Source: Pseudomonas sp. sp1636
GTDB lineage: Bacteria; Pseudomonadota; Gammaproteobacteria; Pseudomonadales; Pseudomonadaceae
DNA length: 64,000 nucleotides
Assembly (NCBI RefSeq): GCF_030376615.1
Contig: NZ_JARRAB010000011.1
Location: 100,999 to 164,998, forward strand
Direction of reading: 5' to 3'
The notes beneath the pieces were generated by a model. That model did not search any database and was not told the origin of the DNA. It saw nothing but the letters and a program-made list of their open reading frames with translations. The position numbers were made by a program, and so were the translations under genes. Positions within the stretch are counted from its first letter, which is position 1; every line of letters begins with the position of its first letter. Below, piece by piece: positions 16,610 to 27,237 of this stretch.

Positions 16610-19600
16610 TCAGGGCACGCAGACCCCACGCTGGGCGCTTTGTGCCAGATCCATCAACTCGCGGTTGGCGACCGCATACATGGCGTAATCGCTGCCGGTT
16701 GCCGCACGCAACTCGCCGAGCATGGTTTTCCAGCGGTCGACCAGTCGACGATGCTGTTCCAACCAGACCACCACCCGCTCTTCGATCTCCACCGGCCCCT
16801 CGACCATCTGTAGCACCGACACGGTGATCGCCCGCTGCTGCCAGTCCAGATCGTCACGGAAGGACTCCCGCGCCAGGGCTTGCCAGTTGCTTTCCACGGT
16901 CAGACCGGTGATCTGCTGCAGGTACCAGGACAGCTCCAGCGACCCACCGACAGTGAAGTAGGACGCCGCAACCCGGGCCGGCTCTTGGGCGGTGACATCC
17001 GAGGCCTCGATGATCGGCAACAGGGTGTACAGATGACTGGTACCGGCCACCATACGCGCCAGCACCTCTGGCACACCGGCCTCGACATAGGCCTGGAAAC
17101 GCGCCAGCCACTGTTCGCGCGCCGGGCCTTCGAGCAACTCGTCGAGGCTCATGGCCAGTGCTTCGATGCGCGGGGCGAAATGCGCGACATCGCGCGCCGC
17201 ATCCAGCTCATTGCGGCGGCTACGCAGGAACCAACGGGTGGCGCGACGCCCCAGACGCATCAGCTCATCCATCATTTGCAGTTGCAGCTCGGCCGGCACC
17301 TGGTAGTCCAGTGCCTCGATCTGCTTCCACCAATGCGGCAGGCGGAACACATCGCGCACGATGACATAGGCCCCGGCGACGTTGGCCGAACTCATGCCGG
17401 TGGACTCCTTCAAGCGTTGCACGAAGGTGATGCCCATGTGGTTGACCAGGTCGTTGGCGATCTGCGTGCTGACAATCTCGCGCTTGAGGCGATGGCGGCG
17501 CATCTGCTCGCCGAACTTCTGCGCCAGCAGCGGCGGGAAGGCGGTTTCCATCTCGCGCGCCAGGTACTCATCGTCCGGCACCTGGGATTTGAGCAGCGAC
17601 TCTTTCAGATCGATCTTGCTGTAGGAGATCAACACCGCCAGCTCCGGACGAGTCAGGCCCTGGCCTTTGGCGGCGCGCTCGTTGAGCTCGTCGTCGGACG
17701 GCAGGAACTCCAGGCCGCGATCCAGCTTGCCCGCCGCCTCCAGCCCAGCCATGACCCGTTTGTACTCGCCCAGACGCTCGCGCGCACGGCGTTCGGCCAG
17801 CGACAGCGCCTGGGTCTGCTTGTAGTTGTTGGCCAACACCAGACCGCCCACCGCATCGGTCATCTCGACCAGCAACTTGTTGCGCTGCTTGCCGGTCATG
17901 TCGCCGGCGGCGACGATCTCGTTGAGCAGGATCTTGATGTTCACCTCATGGTCGGAGCAGTCCACCCCGGCGGCGTTATCGATGAAATCGGTGAAGCTCG
18001 CCCCGCCATTGAGGCCGTACTCGACGCGACCCAGCTGGGTCATGCCGAGGTTGCCGCCCTCGCCCATGACTTTCGCCCGCAGCTCGCGACCGTCGACGCG
18101 CAACGCATCGTTGGCCTTGTCGCCGACATCGGCATGGCTTTCCTTGCTCGATTTGACGTAAGTACCGATGCCGCCGTTCCAGATCAGATCCACCGGCGCC
18201 TTGAGCAGCGCATTGAGCAGTTCGGTCGGCGCCAGTTTGTCGGCGCTGATATCGAAACGCTCTTGCATCTGCGGGCTGATGGCAATGCTCTTGGCGCTGC
18301 GCAGGAAGATCCCGCCCCCCGCCGAAATCAGCGAGGTGTCGTAATCGGCCCAGCTCGAGCGCGGCAGATCGAACAGACGTCGGCGCTCGACGAAGCTCGT
18401 GGCCGCATCCGGGTTGGGGTCGATGAAGATGTGCAGGTGGTTGAAGGCCGCGACCAGCTGCAGCTTGTCCGACAGCAGCAGACCGTTGCCGAACACGTCG
18501 CCGGCCATGTCGCCGATACCGATCACCGTGGTGCTGTCCTGCTGCACATTGATGCCGCGCTCGCGGAAGTGACGTTGCACCGAGACCCAGGCGCCCTTGG
18601 CGGTAATGCCCATGCCTTTGTGGTCATAACCGGCCGAACCGCCGGAGGCGAAGGCATCGCCCAGCCAGAAGCCATAGTCGGCGGCGATACCGTTGGCGAT
18701 ATCGGAGAAGGTCGCGGTGCCCTTGTCGGCGGCAACCACCAGATAGGGATCGTCCTGATCGTGGCGCACCACGTTGGCCGGCGGCACCACCGCACCTTCC
18801 TTGAGGTTGTCGGTGATGTCGAGCAGGCCGCTGATGAAGATCCGGTAGCAGGCGATGCCCTCGGCCATGATCTCGTCACGCGAGCCGCCCACCGGCATGC
18901 GTCGCGGCAGGAAGCCGCCCTTGGCGCCCATCGGCACGATGACGGCGTTCTTCACCTGCTGCGCCTTGACCAGGCCAAGCACTTCGGTGCGGAAGTCTTC
19001 TTCGCGATCCGACCAACGCAGGCCGCCGCGGGCGACATCGCCGAAGCGCAGGTGCACGCCTTCGACACGCGGCGAGTAGACGAATATCTCGAACTTGGGC
19101 GTCGGCTTGGGAATGTCCGGAATCGCCCGTGGGTTGAGCTTGAAGCTGAAGTAGGACTTGCTCTGCCCCGCGGCATCGGTCTGGTAGAAGTTGGTGCGCA
19201 GGGTGGCCTTGATCAGATCCAGGTAGCGCCGCAGGATGCGGTCTTCGTTGAGCACCGCCACATTGTCCAGCGCAGCCAGGATGGCCTGCTCCAGCTTGTG
19301 CTGCTTGCTCTCCAGGTCTTCGGCGCCGAGTTTGCGCGCCAGGTAGAAGCGGGTTCTGAACAGCCGCACCAATTCCTTGGCGATGTTGGCGTGGTTGACC
19401 AGGGTGCTGGCGATATAGCCGAGGCCGAAGCCCAGGCGAATCTGCTTCAAGTAACGCGCATAGGCGCGCAGCAACGCCACGTCACGCCAGGGCATGGCCG
19501 CCGTCAGCACCAGGCGGTTGAAGGCATCGTTCTCGGCGTTGCCGCCGACGATGTGGACGAAGGCATCCTGCAGGGTGTCGTTGAGCTGCTGGATGTCGAC

Positions 19601-21472
19601 GTCCAGGCCTTCGGCGTAGGTGAAGGCGAAATCGTGGATCCAGAACTCGCGGCCATTCTGCTGGTGCAGGCGGTAAGGAAACTCGCCGAGCACGCGCAGG
19701 CCGAGGTTCTCCAGAATCGGCAGCACATCCGACAGCGGCAACGGCGTGTCGGCGTGGTACAGCTTGCAATGCAACTGCTGACCGGCCTGGGCCAAAGGCT
19801 GGTAGAAGCTCATCACCAGCGGCCGCTCGCTGCTCAGGCTGAGCAGGTGCTGCATGTCCACCACCGCCGAATGCGGGGCGAAACGCTCGCGGTAACCGGC
19901 CGGGAAACCACTGGGGAAGTCCGCCAGCACATTGGTGCCCTGGGCTTCGCCGAAGCTTTCCACCATCAGGCTGACGTAATCGTCCTTCCACGAACGGCAG
20001 GCCTGAATGACCTCCTTCTCCAGGCGCACCGGGTCGATCTGCACCTTGTTCTTCGGGTCGACGCGCAGGATGAACTGCACCCGCGCCAGCACCGACTCGG
20101 AGAAGAAGGTCCAGAACTCGCAATCGGTGGCTTGCAGACGCTCCATCAGCACCTGCTGGATTTTCATCCGTGTCTCGGTGGAATAGACGTCGCGCGGCAC
20201 ATAGACCAGGCAGTAGCAGAAACGCCCGTACGGGTCGCGGCGCAGGAACACGCGAATCTTGTTGCGTTCCTGGATCTGCACGATAGCCATGGCGGTATCG
20301 CACAGGTCGTCGACCGGGGTCTGGAACAGGTCGTCACGCGGCAGCACTTCCAATACCTGGGCCAGTTCCTTGCCCAGGTGCGCCTTGCTGTCGAAACCGG
20401 CACGTTGCTCGATCACCGCCACCTTGCGGCGGATGTAGGGGATGTTCCATACGCTCTCGGCGTACACCGCCGAGGTGTACAGACCCATGAAGCGGCATTC
20501 CTTGATCACCCGGCCTTCGCTGTCCAGCTCGCGTATCGACACCAGATCAGGATAGGCCGGACGGTGCACGCGGCTCGGCACCGCAGCCTTGGCGAAGGAC
20601 AACAGCAGCGGCTCGCGCAGGTAGCCGAGCGCTTCCGCCTCGATGTTCAGATCCTCGCTCTTGAGGCCGCTGCGCAAGCGCTTGGACAGGCCAAGCAAAG
20701 ACTGCTCGTCGTAGACGATGGTGCCGCCATCCGGCGCATCGACCACGCTGAATTCTTCGTAGCCGAGGAAGGTGAAATGGTCATCCAGCAACCAGCTCAG
20801 GAAAACCTTGATTTCCTCGACTTCGGCGGCCTCGACATTGAGTTTTGCGCTGCCCAGCCAAGCCAGCAGCTCCTGAGCCTTGGCCTTCATCGGTTGAAAA
20901 TCGACGACGCTCAGGCGCACCTCGGCAAAGACTTCATGCAGGGCTTTTTCCAGGGTTCGCAGTTCGCCGGCGCTGGCACAACGGTCGATCTCGAGGAACA
21001 TCAGCGCTTCCTGCAACACGCCCTCACCCTGAGTCCCCTTGGGCAGAATCTCCAGCAGCTCGCCCTGCTTGTTGCGGCGTACGCTGAACACGCTGTTCTG
21101 CAGGGTGTGGATGCTGTAACCGCGGCGATTCAGCTCCATACGTGCCGAGTCGACCAGGAAGGGGATATCGCTGCGCAGGATTTCCACGGCGCTATGGGTC
21201 GACTGCCAGCCGTGCTTCTCGTAATCGGGATTGAAGGCGCGAATTTCAGTCTTGCCATGATCGAAGCGCTGCAACAGGCGCCAGGATGACAGGGTGCAGC
21301 CGACCAGGTCGGAAAGCCGGCGCTGGGTCAGTTCGTCAAGCGCGATAATGCCGAAGAATTGCTCGGCGAACAGCGCGACTTGTGGCAATGCTTGTTCACT
21401 GACGTGCTGCGCCAGGGCCGCTTGCAGTTGATGCTGGAAGTCGGCTTTGCTGGCCGCCGTAAAGAACGCCAT
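16610..21472 (-). CDS. gdhB: NAD-specific glutamate dehydrogenase, large type
   Basis: A 1620-residue enzyme converting glutamate to 2-oxoglutarate and ammonia with NAD+. This is the length of the large pseudomonad/Streptomyces-type GDH. The catalytic core is C-terminal of the middle: GLRWSDREEDFRTEVLGLVKAQ, the Lys-containing VPMGAKGGF, and APVDLIWNGGIGTYVK. The long N-terminal half carries the ACT-like regulatory segments known for the family. The ATG at 21472 has GGAG upstream; the frame extends 30 codons further without homology. A terminator follows at 16564-16588. On the opposite strand there is a 1469-codon open frame that is only a shadow of its GC-rich codons. Confidence 0.95.
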   Translation of the reverse strand: MAFFTAASKADFQHQLQAALAQHVSEQALPQVALFAEQFFGIIALDELTQRRLSDLVGCTLSSWRLLQRFDHGKTEIRAFNPDYEKHGWQSTHSAVEILRSDIPFLVDSARMELNRRGYSIHTLQNSVFSVRRNKQGELLEILPKGTQGEGVLQEALMFLEIDRCASAGELRTLEKALHEVFAEVRLSVVDFQPMKAKAQELLAWLGSAKLNVEAAEVEEIKVFLSWLLDDHFTFLGYEEFSVVDAPDGGTIVYDEQSLLGLSKRLRSGLKSEDLNIEAEALGYLREPLLLSFAKAAVPSRVHRPAYPDLVSIRELDSEGRVIKECRFMGLYTSAVYAESVWNIPYIRRKVAVIEQRAGFDSKAHLGKELAQVLEVLPRDDLFQTPVDDLCDTAMAIVQIQERNKIRVFLRRDPYGRFCYCLVYVPRDVYSTETRMKIQQVLMERLQATDCEFWTFFSESVLARVQFILRVDPKNKVQIDPVRLEKEVIQACRSWKDDYVSLMVESFGEAQGTNVLADFPSGFPAGYRERFAPHSAVVDMQHLLSLSSERPLVMSFYQPLAQAGQQLHCKLYHADTPLPLSDVLPILENLGLRVLGEFPYRLHQQNGREFWIHDFAFTYAEGLDVDIQQLNDTLQDAFVHIVGGNAENDAFNRLVLTAAMPWRDVALLRAYARYLKQIRLGFGLGYIASTLVNHANIAKELVRLFRTRFYLARKLGAEDLESKQHKLEQAILAALDNVAVLNEDRILRRYLDLIKATLRTNFYQTDAAGQSKSYFSFKLNPRAIPDIPKPTPKFEIFVYSPRVEGVHLRFGDVARGGLRWSDREEDFRTEVLGLVKAQQVKNAVIVPMGAKGGFLPRRMPVGGSRDEIMAEGIACYRIFISGLLDITDNLKEGAVVPPANVVRHDQDDPYLVVAADKGTATFSDIANGIAADYGFWLGDAFASGGSAGYDHKGMGITAKGAWVSVQRHFRERGINVQQDSTTVIGIGDMAGDVFGNGLLLSDKLQLVAAFNHLHIFIDPNPDAATSFVERRRLFDLPRSSWADYDTSLISAGGGIFLRSAKSIAISPQMQERFDISADKLAPTELLNALLKAPVDLIWNGGIGTYVKSSKESHADVGDKANDALRVDGRELRAKVMGEGGNLGMTQLGRVEYGLNGGASFTDFIDNAAGVDCSDHEVNIKILLNEIVAAGDMTGKQRNKLLVEMTDAVGGLVLANNYKQTQALSLAERRARERLGEYKRVMAGLEAAGKLDRGLEFLPSDDELNERAAKGQGLTRPELAVLISYSKIDLKESLLKSQVPDDEYLAREMETAFPPLLAQKFGEQMRRHRLKREIVSTQIANDLVNHMGITFVQRLKESTGMSSANVAGAYVIVRDVFRLPHWWKQIEALDYQVPAELQLQMMDELMRLGRRATRWFLRSRRNELDAARDVAHFAPRIEALAMSLDELLEGPAREQWLARFQAYVEAGVPEVLARMVAGTSHLYTLLPIIEASDVTAQEPARVAASYFTVGGSLELSWYLQQITGLTVESNWQALARESFRDDLDWQQRAITVSVLQMVEGPVEIEERVVVWLEQHRRLVDRWKTMLGELRAATGSDYAMYAVANRELMDLAQSAQRGVCVP

Positions 21473-21759
21473 GGTTGAGCTCCAATTGGCTTGTGATTCG
21501 ACAGGGGCAGTCGCGAGTCTTGACTGACGCAACAACGTTAGCCCAAGGAACAATATTTGCATTTAAAATGCGTGCCCTTGTTCTGGCGACGGTAACGACT
21601 CGCTGGTCACATTTGCCGCATGAGCTTAACGAGGGAACCCCTTGCCGCGCTTGCCGCGCTGCGACATTTTCTTTCACCCCTGATACCCGACCAGACAAAA
21701 CCCCGCCACAAGCATGTGCCAGACACGAGGCTGTCGCTTTCCGAGCAGATCATTGTCTG

Positions 21760-21835
21760 CCATCGCCCCGGGTCGGGCCTCCTACAGGTGATCGCTGGCG
21801 GCCCTTTGTAGGAGGGCCGCCCCGGCGCGATGCTG
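21760..21835 (+). repeat. REP family A pair in the gdhB-moxR gap
   Basis: CGGGCCTCCTACAG and, 20 bases on, TTGTAGGAGGGCCGCCCCGG followed by CGCGATG are inverted copies of the family A REP. The rest of 21473-21987 holds the two divergent promoters; no gene is supported there. Confidence 0.75.
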
Positions 21836-21987
21836 TCGCTTTTCGAGCAGCTGTGGGGCTCGGCCTCGTTATCCAGATCAACCTGCGCTATCGCGCATAG
21901 CAGGCCCTTCCCCTTATGCATTAAAGTGTCACCCTGCTGTGGCGACCGTAGGTCCCGACGCGCCAATCCCGCCAGGAATAGCCAACG

Positions 21988-22947
<960 letters not shown>

Positions 22948-22959
22948 TGTCCAGCGCCC

Positions 22960-23022
22960 ATGTAACCCGGAGGCAATTCGGGAAGCGCCGCACAACGCCC
23001 CCGGATTGCCTCCGGGCTAGCC
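22960..23022 (+). repeat. REP-like inverted pair inside the moxR operon
   Basis: Two copies in opposite orientation, CCCGGAGGCAATTCGGG and CCCCGGATTGCCTCCGGG, lie in the 85-base gap between moxR and the DUF58 gene, resembling the hairpin at 4978-4994. Such pairs can act as mRNA-stabilising stems. Confidence 0.65.
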
Positions 23023-23032
23023 ACTAAAGCGC

Positions 23033-23974
23033 ATGCACAACCAGCCCACCCAACCCGGAATCCGGGTCAATCTCGCCGAGCTGATCGAGATGCGTCACCG
23101 CGTGCGCGAAGTGCAGCTGTTCTCCACCCCGGCGCAACGCAGCCCGTTGATCGGCCTGCACCACTCCAAGCTGCGCGGGCGCGGCGTGGACTTCGACCAG
23201 GTGCGGGTCTACCAGGCCGGCGACGACGTGCGCACCATCGATTGGCGGGTCACCGCGCGCACCCAGGAGCCGCACACCAAGCTGTTCCATGAAGAACGCG
23301 AACGGCCGATCTATATCCTCGTGGAACAGAGCCAGCGGCTGTTTTTCGGCTCCGGGCTGATGTTCAAATCGGTGCTCGCCGCCCAGGCCGCCAGCCTGAT
23401 CGGCTGGGCCGCCCTCGGCCACAACGACCGCATCGGCGGCCTGGTGTTCGGCGCTCAGGAGCAGCACGAGATCAAGCCGCGGCGCAGCAAACAGAGCCTG
23501 CTGCAGTTGCTCAATCGCCTGGCCCGCGCCAACCAGGCGCTGTCCGGCGACGGCCAAGCCGGCCGTGACAGCTTCGGCCTGGCCCTGCGTCGCGCCCGCG
23601 AAGTGCTGCGCCCCGGCAGCCTGGCGGTGATCATCTGCGACGAACGCACCCTCGGCGACAGCAGCGAACAACAGTTGAACCTGCTGGCGCGGCACACCGA
23701 CCTGCTGTTGCTGCCGATCAGCGACCCGCTCGACCATGCCCTGCCGGCCGCCGGTTTGCTGCGCTTCGCCGAGCGCGGCGCACAACTGGAACTCGACACC
23801 CATGACGCCGGCCTGCGCCAGGCCTACCACGCCCAGGGCGAGGCGCGGCAGGCGCGCTGGCAACGCCTGGCGCAGAAGCTCGGCGTGCCCTTGCTGGCAC
23901 TGAACACCCAGCGTGAGATGATCGAGCAACTGCGCGACCACCTCAACGCGCAACGCCCCGGTAAACGCCTATGA
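23033..23974 (+). CDS. DUF58 domain protein
   Basis: A 313-residue protein. The hallmark is GRGVDFDQVRVYQAGDDVRTIDWRVTAR split over residues about 47-77, followed by a VWA-like fold. No signal peptide or membrane helix, unlike many DUF58 members, which suggests a cytoplasmic form. DUF58 proteins accompany MoxR ATPases; the molecular role is unknown. Its stop overlaps the next start (ATGA). Confidence 0.88.
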   Translation: MHNQPTQPGIRVNLAELIEMRHRVREVQLFSTPAQRSPLIGLHHSKLRGRGVDFDQVRVYQAGDDVRTIDWRVTARTQEPHTKLFHEERERPIYILVEQSQRLFFGSGLMFKSVLAAQAASLIGWAALGHNDRIGGLVFGAQEQHEIKPRRSKQSLLQLLNRLARANQALSGDGQAGRDSFGLALRRAREVLRPGSLAVIICDERTLGDSSEQQLNLLARHTDLLLLPISDPLDHALPAAGLLRFAERGAQLELDTHDAGLRQAYHAQGEARQARWQRLAQKLGVPLLALNTQREMIEQLRDHLNAQRPGKRL

Positions 23975-24465
23975 ACCCGCTGGATCAGCTCGAGCCCTTG
24001 ATCGCCCCGGCGCCGATCGGCTGGTGGCCGCCCGCGCCTGGCTGGTGGCTGCTGGCCTTGCTCGTGCCGCTGCTGCTCTGGGGCCTGAGGCGCCTGCTGC
24101 AACGCCTACGCCGCACGCGCACAGCGAGGGTCAGCGAGCATGCCCTCGACCCTCTGCGGGCGGCCGCCCTGGCAGAGCTCGGGCAACTGGTCAAACCCTA
24201 CGACGGCGCCCCCGCCGGCCCCTGGCTGCAACAGCTCAACGGCCTGCTCAAGCGCCTGTGCCGCCAGCACTACCCGCACAGTCACAGCCACACCCTGAGC
24301 AGTCGCGGCTGGCTGGCGTTTCTCGACAATCGCTGCCCGGCGGCCGGTCTGACCCGCTGGATGATCCTGGTCGAAGGCGCCTACCGCCCGCACTGCACCC
24401 TCGACGACAAGGCCATCGAAGGACTCAACCAGGCAGTCGCCATCTGGATTCGCAAGCATGTTTGA
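23971..24465 (+). CDS. DUF4381 membrane protein
   Basis: A 164-residue protein with one N-terminal membrane helix (WWLLALLVPLLLWGLRRLL, about residues 27-45) preceded by the Pro/Trp-rich APIGWWPPAPG motif typical of DUF4381, then a basic cytoplasmic domain. It overlaps both neighbours (4 and 8 bases), so it is part of the same transcript. Confidence 0.85.
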   Translation: MNPLDQLEPLIAPAPIGWWPPAPGWWLLALLVPLLLWGLRRLLQRLRRTRTARVSEHALDPLRAAALAELGQLVKPYDGAPAGPWLQQLNGLLKRLCRQHYPHSHSHTLSSRGWLAFLDNRCPAAGLTRWMILVEGAYRPHCTLDDKAIEGLNQAVAIWIRKHV

Positions 24466-25489
24466 GTTCGCCTGGCCCTGGCTCATCCTGCTCGCGCCGC
24501 TGCCCTGGGTACTGCGCCTGCTGTTGCCCGCGGCAGACAGCGGCGAGGCGGCCCTGAAAGTCAGTTTTCTCGGCGAACTGGAAGGCCTGGCCGGGCGCCG
24601 GGCGCGGGCCAACCTGCCGGCCTGGCGCCAGCAGGTGCCCTTCGCCCTGCTCTGGTTGCTCCTGCTCGGCGCCGCCGCCCGCCCGGAATGGGTCGGCGAA
24701 CCGCTGCCGATTCCCGCCAGCGGCCGCGACCTGCTGCTCGCGGTGGATGTGTCCGGCTCCATGGCTTACGCCGACATGCGCTGGCAAGATGAGGAAGTCG
24801 ACCGCCTGACCCTGGTCAAACACCTGCTGGGCGACTTCATCGAAGGCCGCCAGGGCGACCGCGTCGGCCTGATCCTGTTCGGCAGCCAGGCCTATCTGCA
24901 GGCGCCGCTGACCTTCGACCGGCGCACCGTGCGCACCTGGCTCGACGAAGCGGTGATCGGCATCGCCGGCAAAAACACCGCCATCGGCGATGCCATCGGC
25001 CTGTCGGTCAAGCGTCTGCGCCAACGCCCGGCGGATAGCCGCGTGCTGGTGCTGGTGACCGATGGCGCCAATACTGGGGGGGAGATCGAACCGATGATCG
25101 CAGCACGCCTGGCCGCCGAGGAAGGGATTAAGATCTATCCGATCGGCATAGGCGCGGATCCGCAACGAGGCGGGATCGCCGGCCTGTTCGGCCTCAATCC
25201 GGGGTTGGATCTGGACGAACCGAGCCTGCGCGCAATCGCCGACTTGACCGGCGGCGAATATTTCCGCGCCCGCGACAGCCAGGAATTGCGGGCCATCGAG
25301 CAGCAGCTCGACCGCCTCGAGCCGGTGACGCAGCAACCGACCCTGGCGCGTCCGGCGCAGGCGCTGTATGCCTGGCCACTGAGCGCAGCGCTGCTGCTGA
25401 GCATGCTGCTGGTGGGCCGCGAACTCTGGACGCCACTGCGGCAACGGCTGCGCTTATTGGCACAACGGCCCTGGCGGAGACAGCCATGA
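24458..25489 (+). CDS. BatA-like VWA domain protein
   Basis: A 343-residue protein with two N-terminal membrane helices (about 6-22 and 55-72), a periplasmic VWA domain with an intact MIDAS motif DVSGS (about residue 98) and LVTDGANTGGE, and a C-terminal membrane helix (about 305-325). This is the BatA topology. It probably forms an envelope complex with the next VWA-TPR protein and BatD. Confidence 0.9.
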   Translation: MFEFAWPWLILLAPLPWVLRLLLPAADSGEAALKVSFLGELEGLAGRRARANLPAWRQQVPFALLWLLLLGAAARPEWVGEPLPIPASGRDLLLAVDVSGSMAYADMRWQDEEVDRLTLVKHLLGDFIEGRQGDRVGLILFGSQAYLQAPLTFDRRTVRTWLDEAVIGIAGKNTAIGDAIGLSVKRLRQRPADSRVLVLVTDGANTGGEIEPMIAARLAAEEGIKIYPIGIGADPQRGGIAGLFGLNPGLDLDEPSLRAIADLTGGEYFRARDSQELRAIEQQLDRLEPVTQQPTLARPAQALYAWPLSAALLLSMLLVGRELWTPLRQRLRLLAQRPWRRQP

Positions 25490-27237
25490 TCGAACACTGG
25501 TTCGCGGGCGTATGGCCCCACTGGTTACGCCCTTACTGGCTACTGCTGGTACCGCTGCTGGCGGGTCTGCTCTGGCAACTCTGGCACCGGGAAAAACGCG
25601 CCGGACGCTGGCAACTGCTGCTGCCCCCGGCGTTTCATGCGGCGTTGCTCAGCGGCGGCCGAGGCCGCAGCAGCCGCCTGCCCTGGATCGCCCTCGGCCT
25701 GGCCTGGCTACTGGCCTTGCTGGCGCTGCTCGGGCCAAGCTGGCAACGCCTGGAGCAAAGCAACCTGAAGCCCGCCGACCCGCTGGTGATCATGCTCGAG
25801 CTGACCCCGCAGATGCTTGCCAGCGACACCCCGCCCAACCGTCTGCAACAGGCCAAACGCAAGCTGCTCGACCTGCTCCAGGCACGCCGCGATGCGCAGA
25901 CCGCCATCGTCCTGTTCGCCGGCAGCGCGCACACCCTGGTGCCGCTATCCGACGACCTGGCCACCAGCCGCAACCTGCTCGAATCGCTCAAGCCCTCGAT
26001 CATGCCCGAGCCCGGCCGGCGTGCCGACCTGGCGCTGAACAAGGCCCTGCAACTGCTGGAACAGGGCGGTCAAGGCCAGGGCCGGATCCTCCTGATCGGC
26101 AGCGGTCTGGATCAGCAGGAGCGCCTCGGCATCCGCCAGGCACTCGGCAACCGCGGCGCGCGCCTGCATATGCTCGGCATCGGCAGCGCCGAGGGCGCGC
26201 CTATCGTTCAGGAAAACGGGGCGTTGCTCAAAGATGCCCAGGGCGCGATCCTCATCCCCCGCCTCGACAACATCGGCCTCGCCCGCTTCGTCCGGCAGAT
26301 CGGTGGGCGTTATCGCCAGGCCAGCCTGGATGACCGCGACCTGCGCGACCTCGGTCTGCTCGCCCTGCCCCAGCAACTGCGCGGCGACGGCGAACAGACG
26401 CGCCTGCAGGTCTGGGCCGATCAAGGCTACTGGCTGCTCCTGCCACTGTTGCTGTTGGCCGCCTGTGCCGGCCGCCGTGGCTGGTTGTTCTGCCTGCCGC
26501 TGCTGCTGTTCGGCGTGCCGCAGACCAGCTACGCCTTCAGTTTTGCCGACCTCTGGTGGCGCGCCGACCAACAAGGCCAGCGCCTGCTCGAAGCGCAACG
26601 CCCAGGCGAAGCCGCCGCACGCTTCGACGATCCGCAGTGGCAGGGCCTGGCGCTCTACCAGGCGGGCGATTACCCGGCCGCAGCCGAACGCTTCGCCCGC
26701 GGCGACAACGCCGTCGCCCACTACAACCGCGGCAACGCCCTGGCCCGCAGCAATGAACTGGAGGCCGCCCTGGAGGCCTACAACCAAGCCCTGGAATTGC
26801 AACCGGATCTGCTTCCGGCGCAGAACAACAAAACCCTGATCGAACAACTGCTGGAGCAAAACCAACAAGAGCAAAACCAGCAGCAAAACTCGTCAGAACA
26901 AGCGGACAGCACCCCCGCCCCGCCGCCACAACCACAGGCCGGGCCAGCGCAGCCTGATGCCGCCAAGCCGCCGCCCGCCGCCGGCCAACCCGGCCCGGAA
27001 GACCGCGAGCAAGCGCCCAGCCAACCCACGCCCGGCGACAGCGACAGGCCGACGCCCAGCGAACCGGACGCAGACCTGCAGGGCGAGGAACAGATCGCCA
27101 GCGCCGCAACGGCCCTCGATGGCGAGCGGCGCCAGGCCCTGGAACAATGGCTGCGACAAATCCCCGATGAGCCGGGCGAGCTGCTGCGGCGTAAATTCTG
27201 GTACGAACAGCAACAGCGTCAGGAACGAACTCGATGA
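25486..27237 (+). CDS. BatB/BatC-like VWA and TPR protein
   Basis: A 583-residue fusion. N-terminal membrane helices (about 12-25 and 64-80) are followed by a VWA domain (about 90-290), then a membrane pair (about 315-345), a TPR region (about 385-440, NRGNALARSNELEAALEAYNQALEL) and a Gln/Pro-rich low-complexity tail (about 450-540). The VWA MIDAS is degenerate: where BatA has DxSxS this protein has LELTPQM, so metal binding is doubtful. This is the BatB-plus-BatC arrangement. It overlaps both neighbours by four bases. Confidence 0.88.
   Translation: MIEHWFAGVWPHWLRPYWLLLVPLLAGLLWQLWHREKRAGRWQLLLPPAFHAALLSGGRGRSSRLPWIALGLAWLLALLALLGPSWQRLEQSNLKPADPLVIMLELTPQMLASDTPPNRLQQAKRKLLDLLQARRDAQTAIVLFAGSAHTLVPLSDDLATSRNLLESLKPSIMPEPGRRADLALNKALQLLEQGGQGQGRILLIGSGLDQQERLGIRQALGNRGARLHMLGIGSAEGAPIVQENGALLKDAQGAILIPRLDNIGLARFVRQIGGRYRQASLDDRDLRDLGLLALPQQLRGDGEQTRLQVWADQGYWLLLPLLLLAACAGRRGWLFCLPLLLFGVPQTSYAFSFADLWWRADQQGQRLLEAQRPGEAAARFDDPQWQGLALYQAGDYPAAAERFARGDNAVAHYNRGNALARSNELEAALEAYNQALELQPDLLPAQNNKTLIEQLLEQNQQEQNQQQNSSEQADSTPAPPPQPQAGPAQPDAAKPPPAAGQPGPEDREQAPSQPTPGDSDRPTPSEPDADLQGEEQIASAATALDGERRQALEQWLRQIPDEPGELLRRKFWYEQQQRQERTR

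Noticed and set aside
16406..16813. 135-codon plus-strand frame after the phage-like module
   Set aside because: It runs through the gdhB terminator and the antisense of the gdhB 3' end, with no convincing start or domain.
16880..21289. 1469-codon open frame antisense to gdhB
   Set aside because: It follows the third-position GC bias of gdhB, has no recognisable domain or start signal, and gdhB is unmistakable at full family length.
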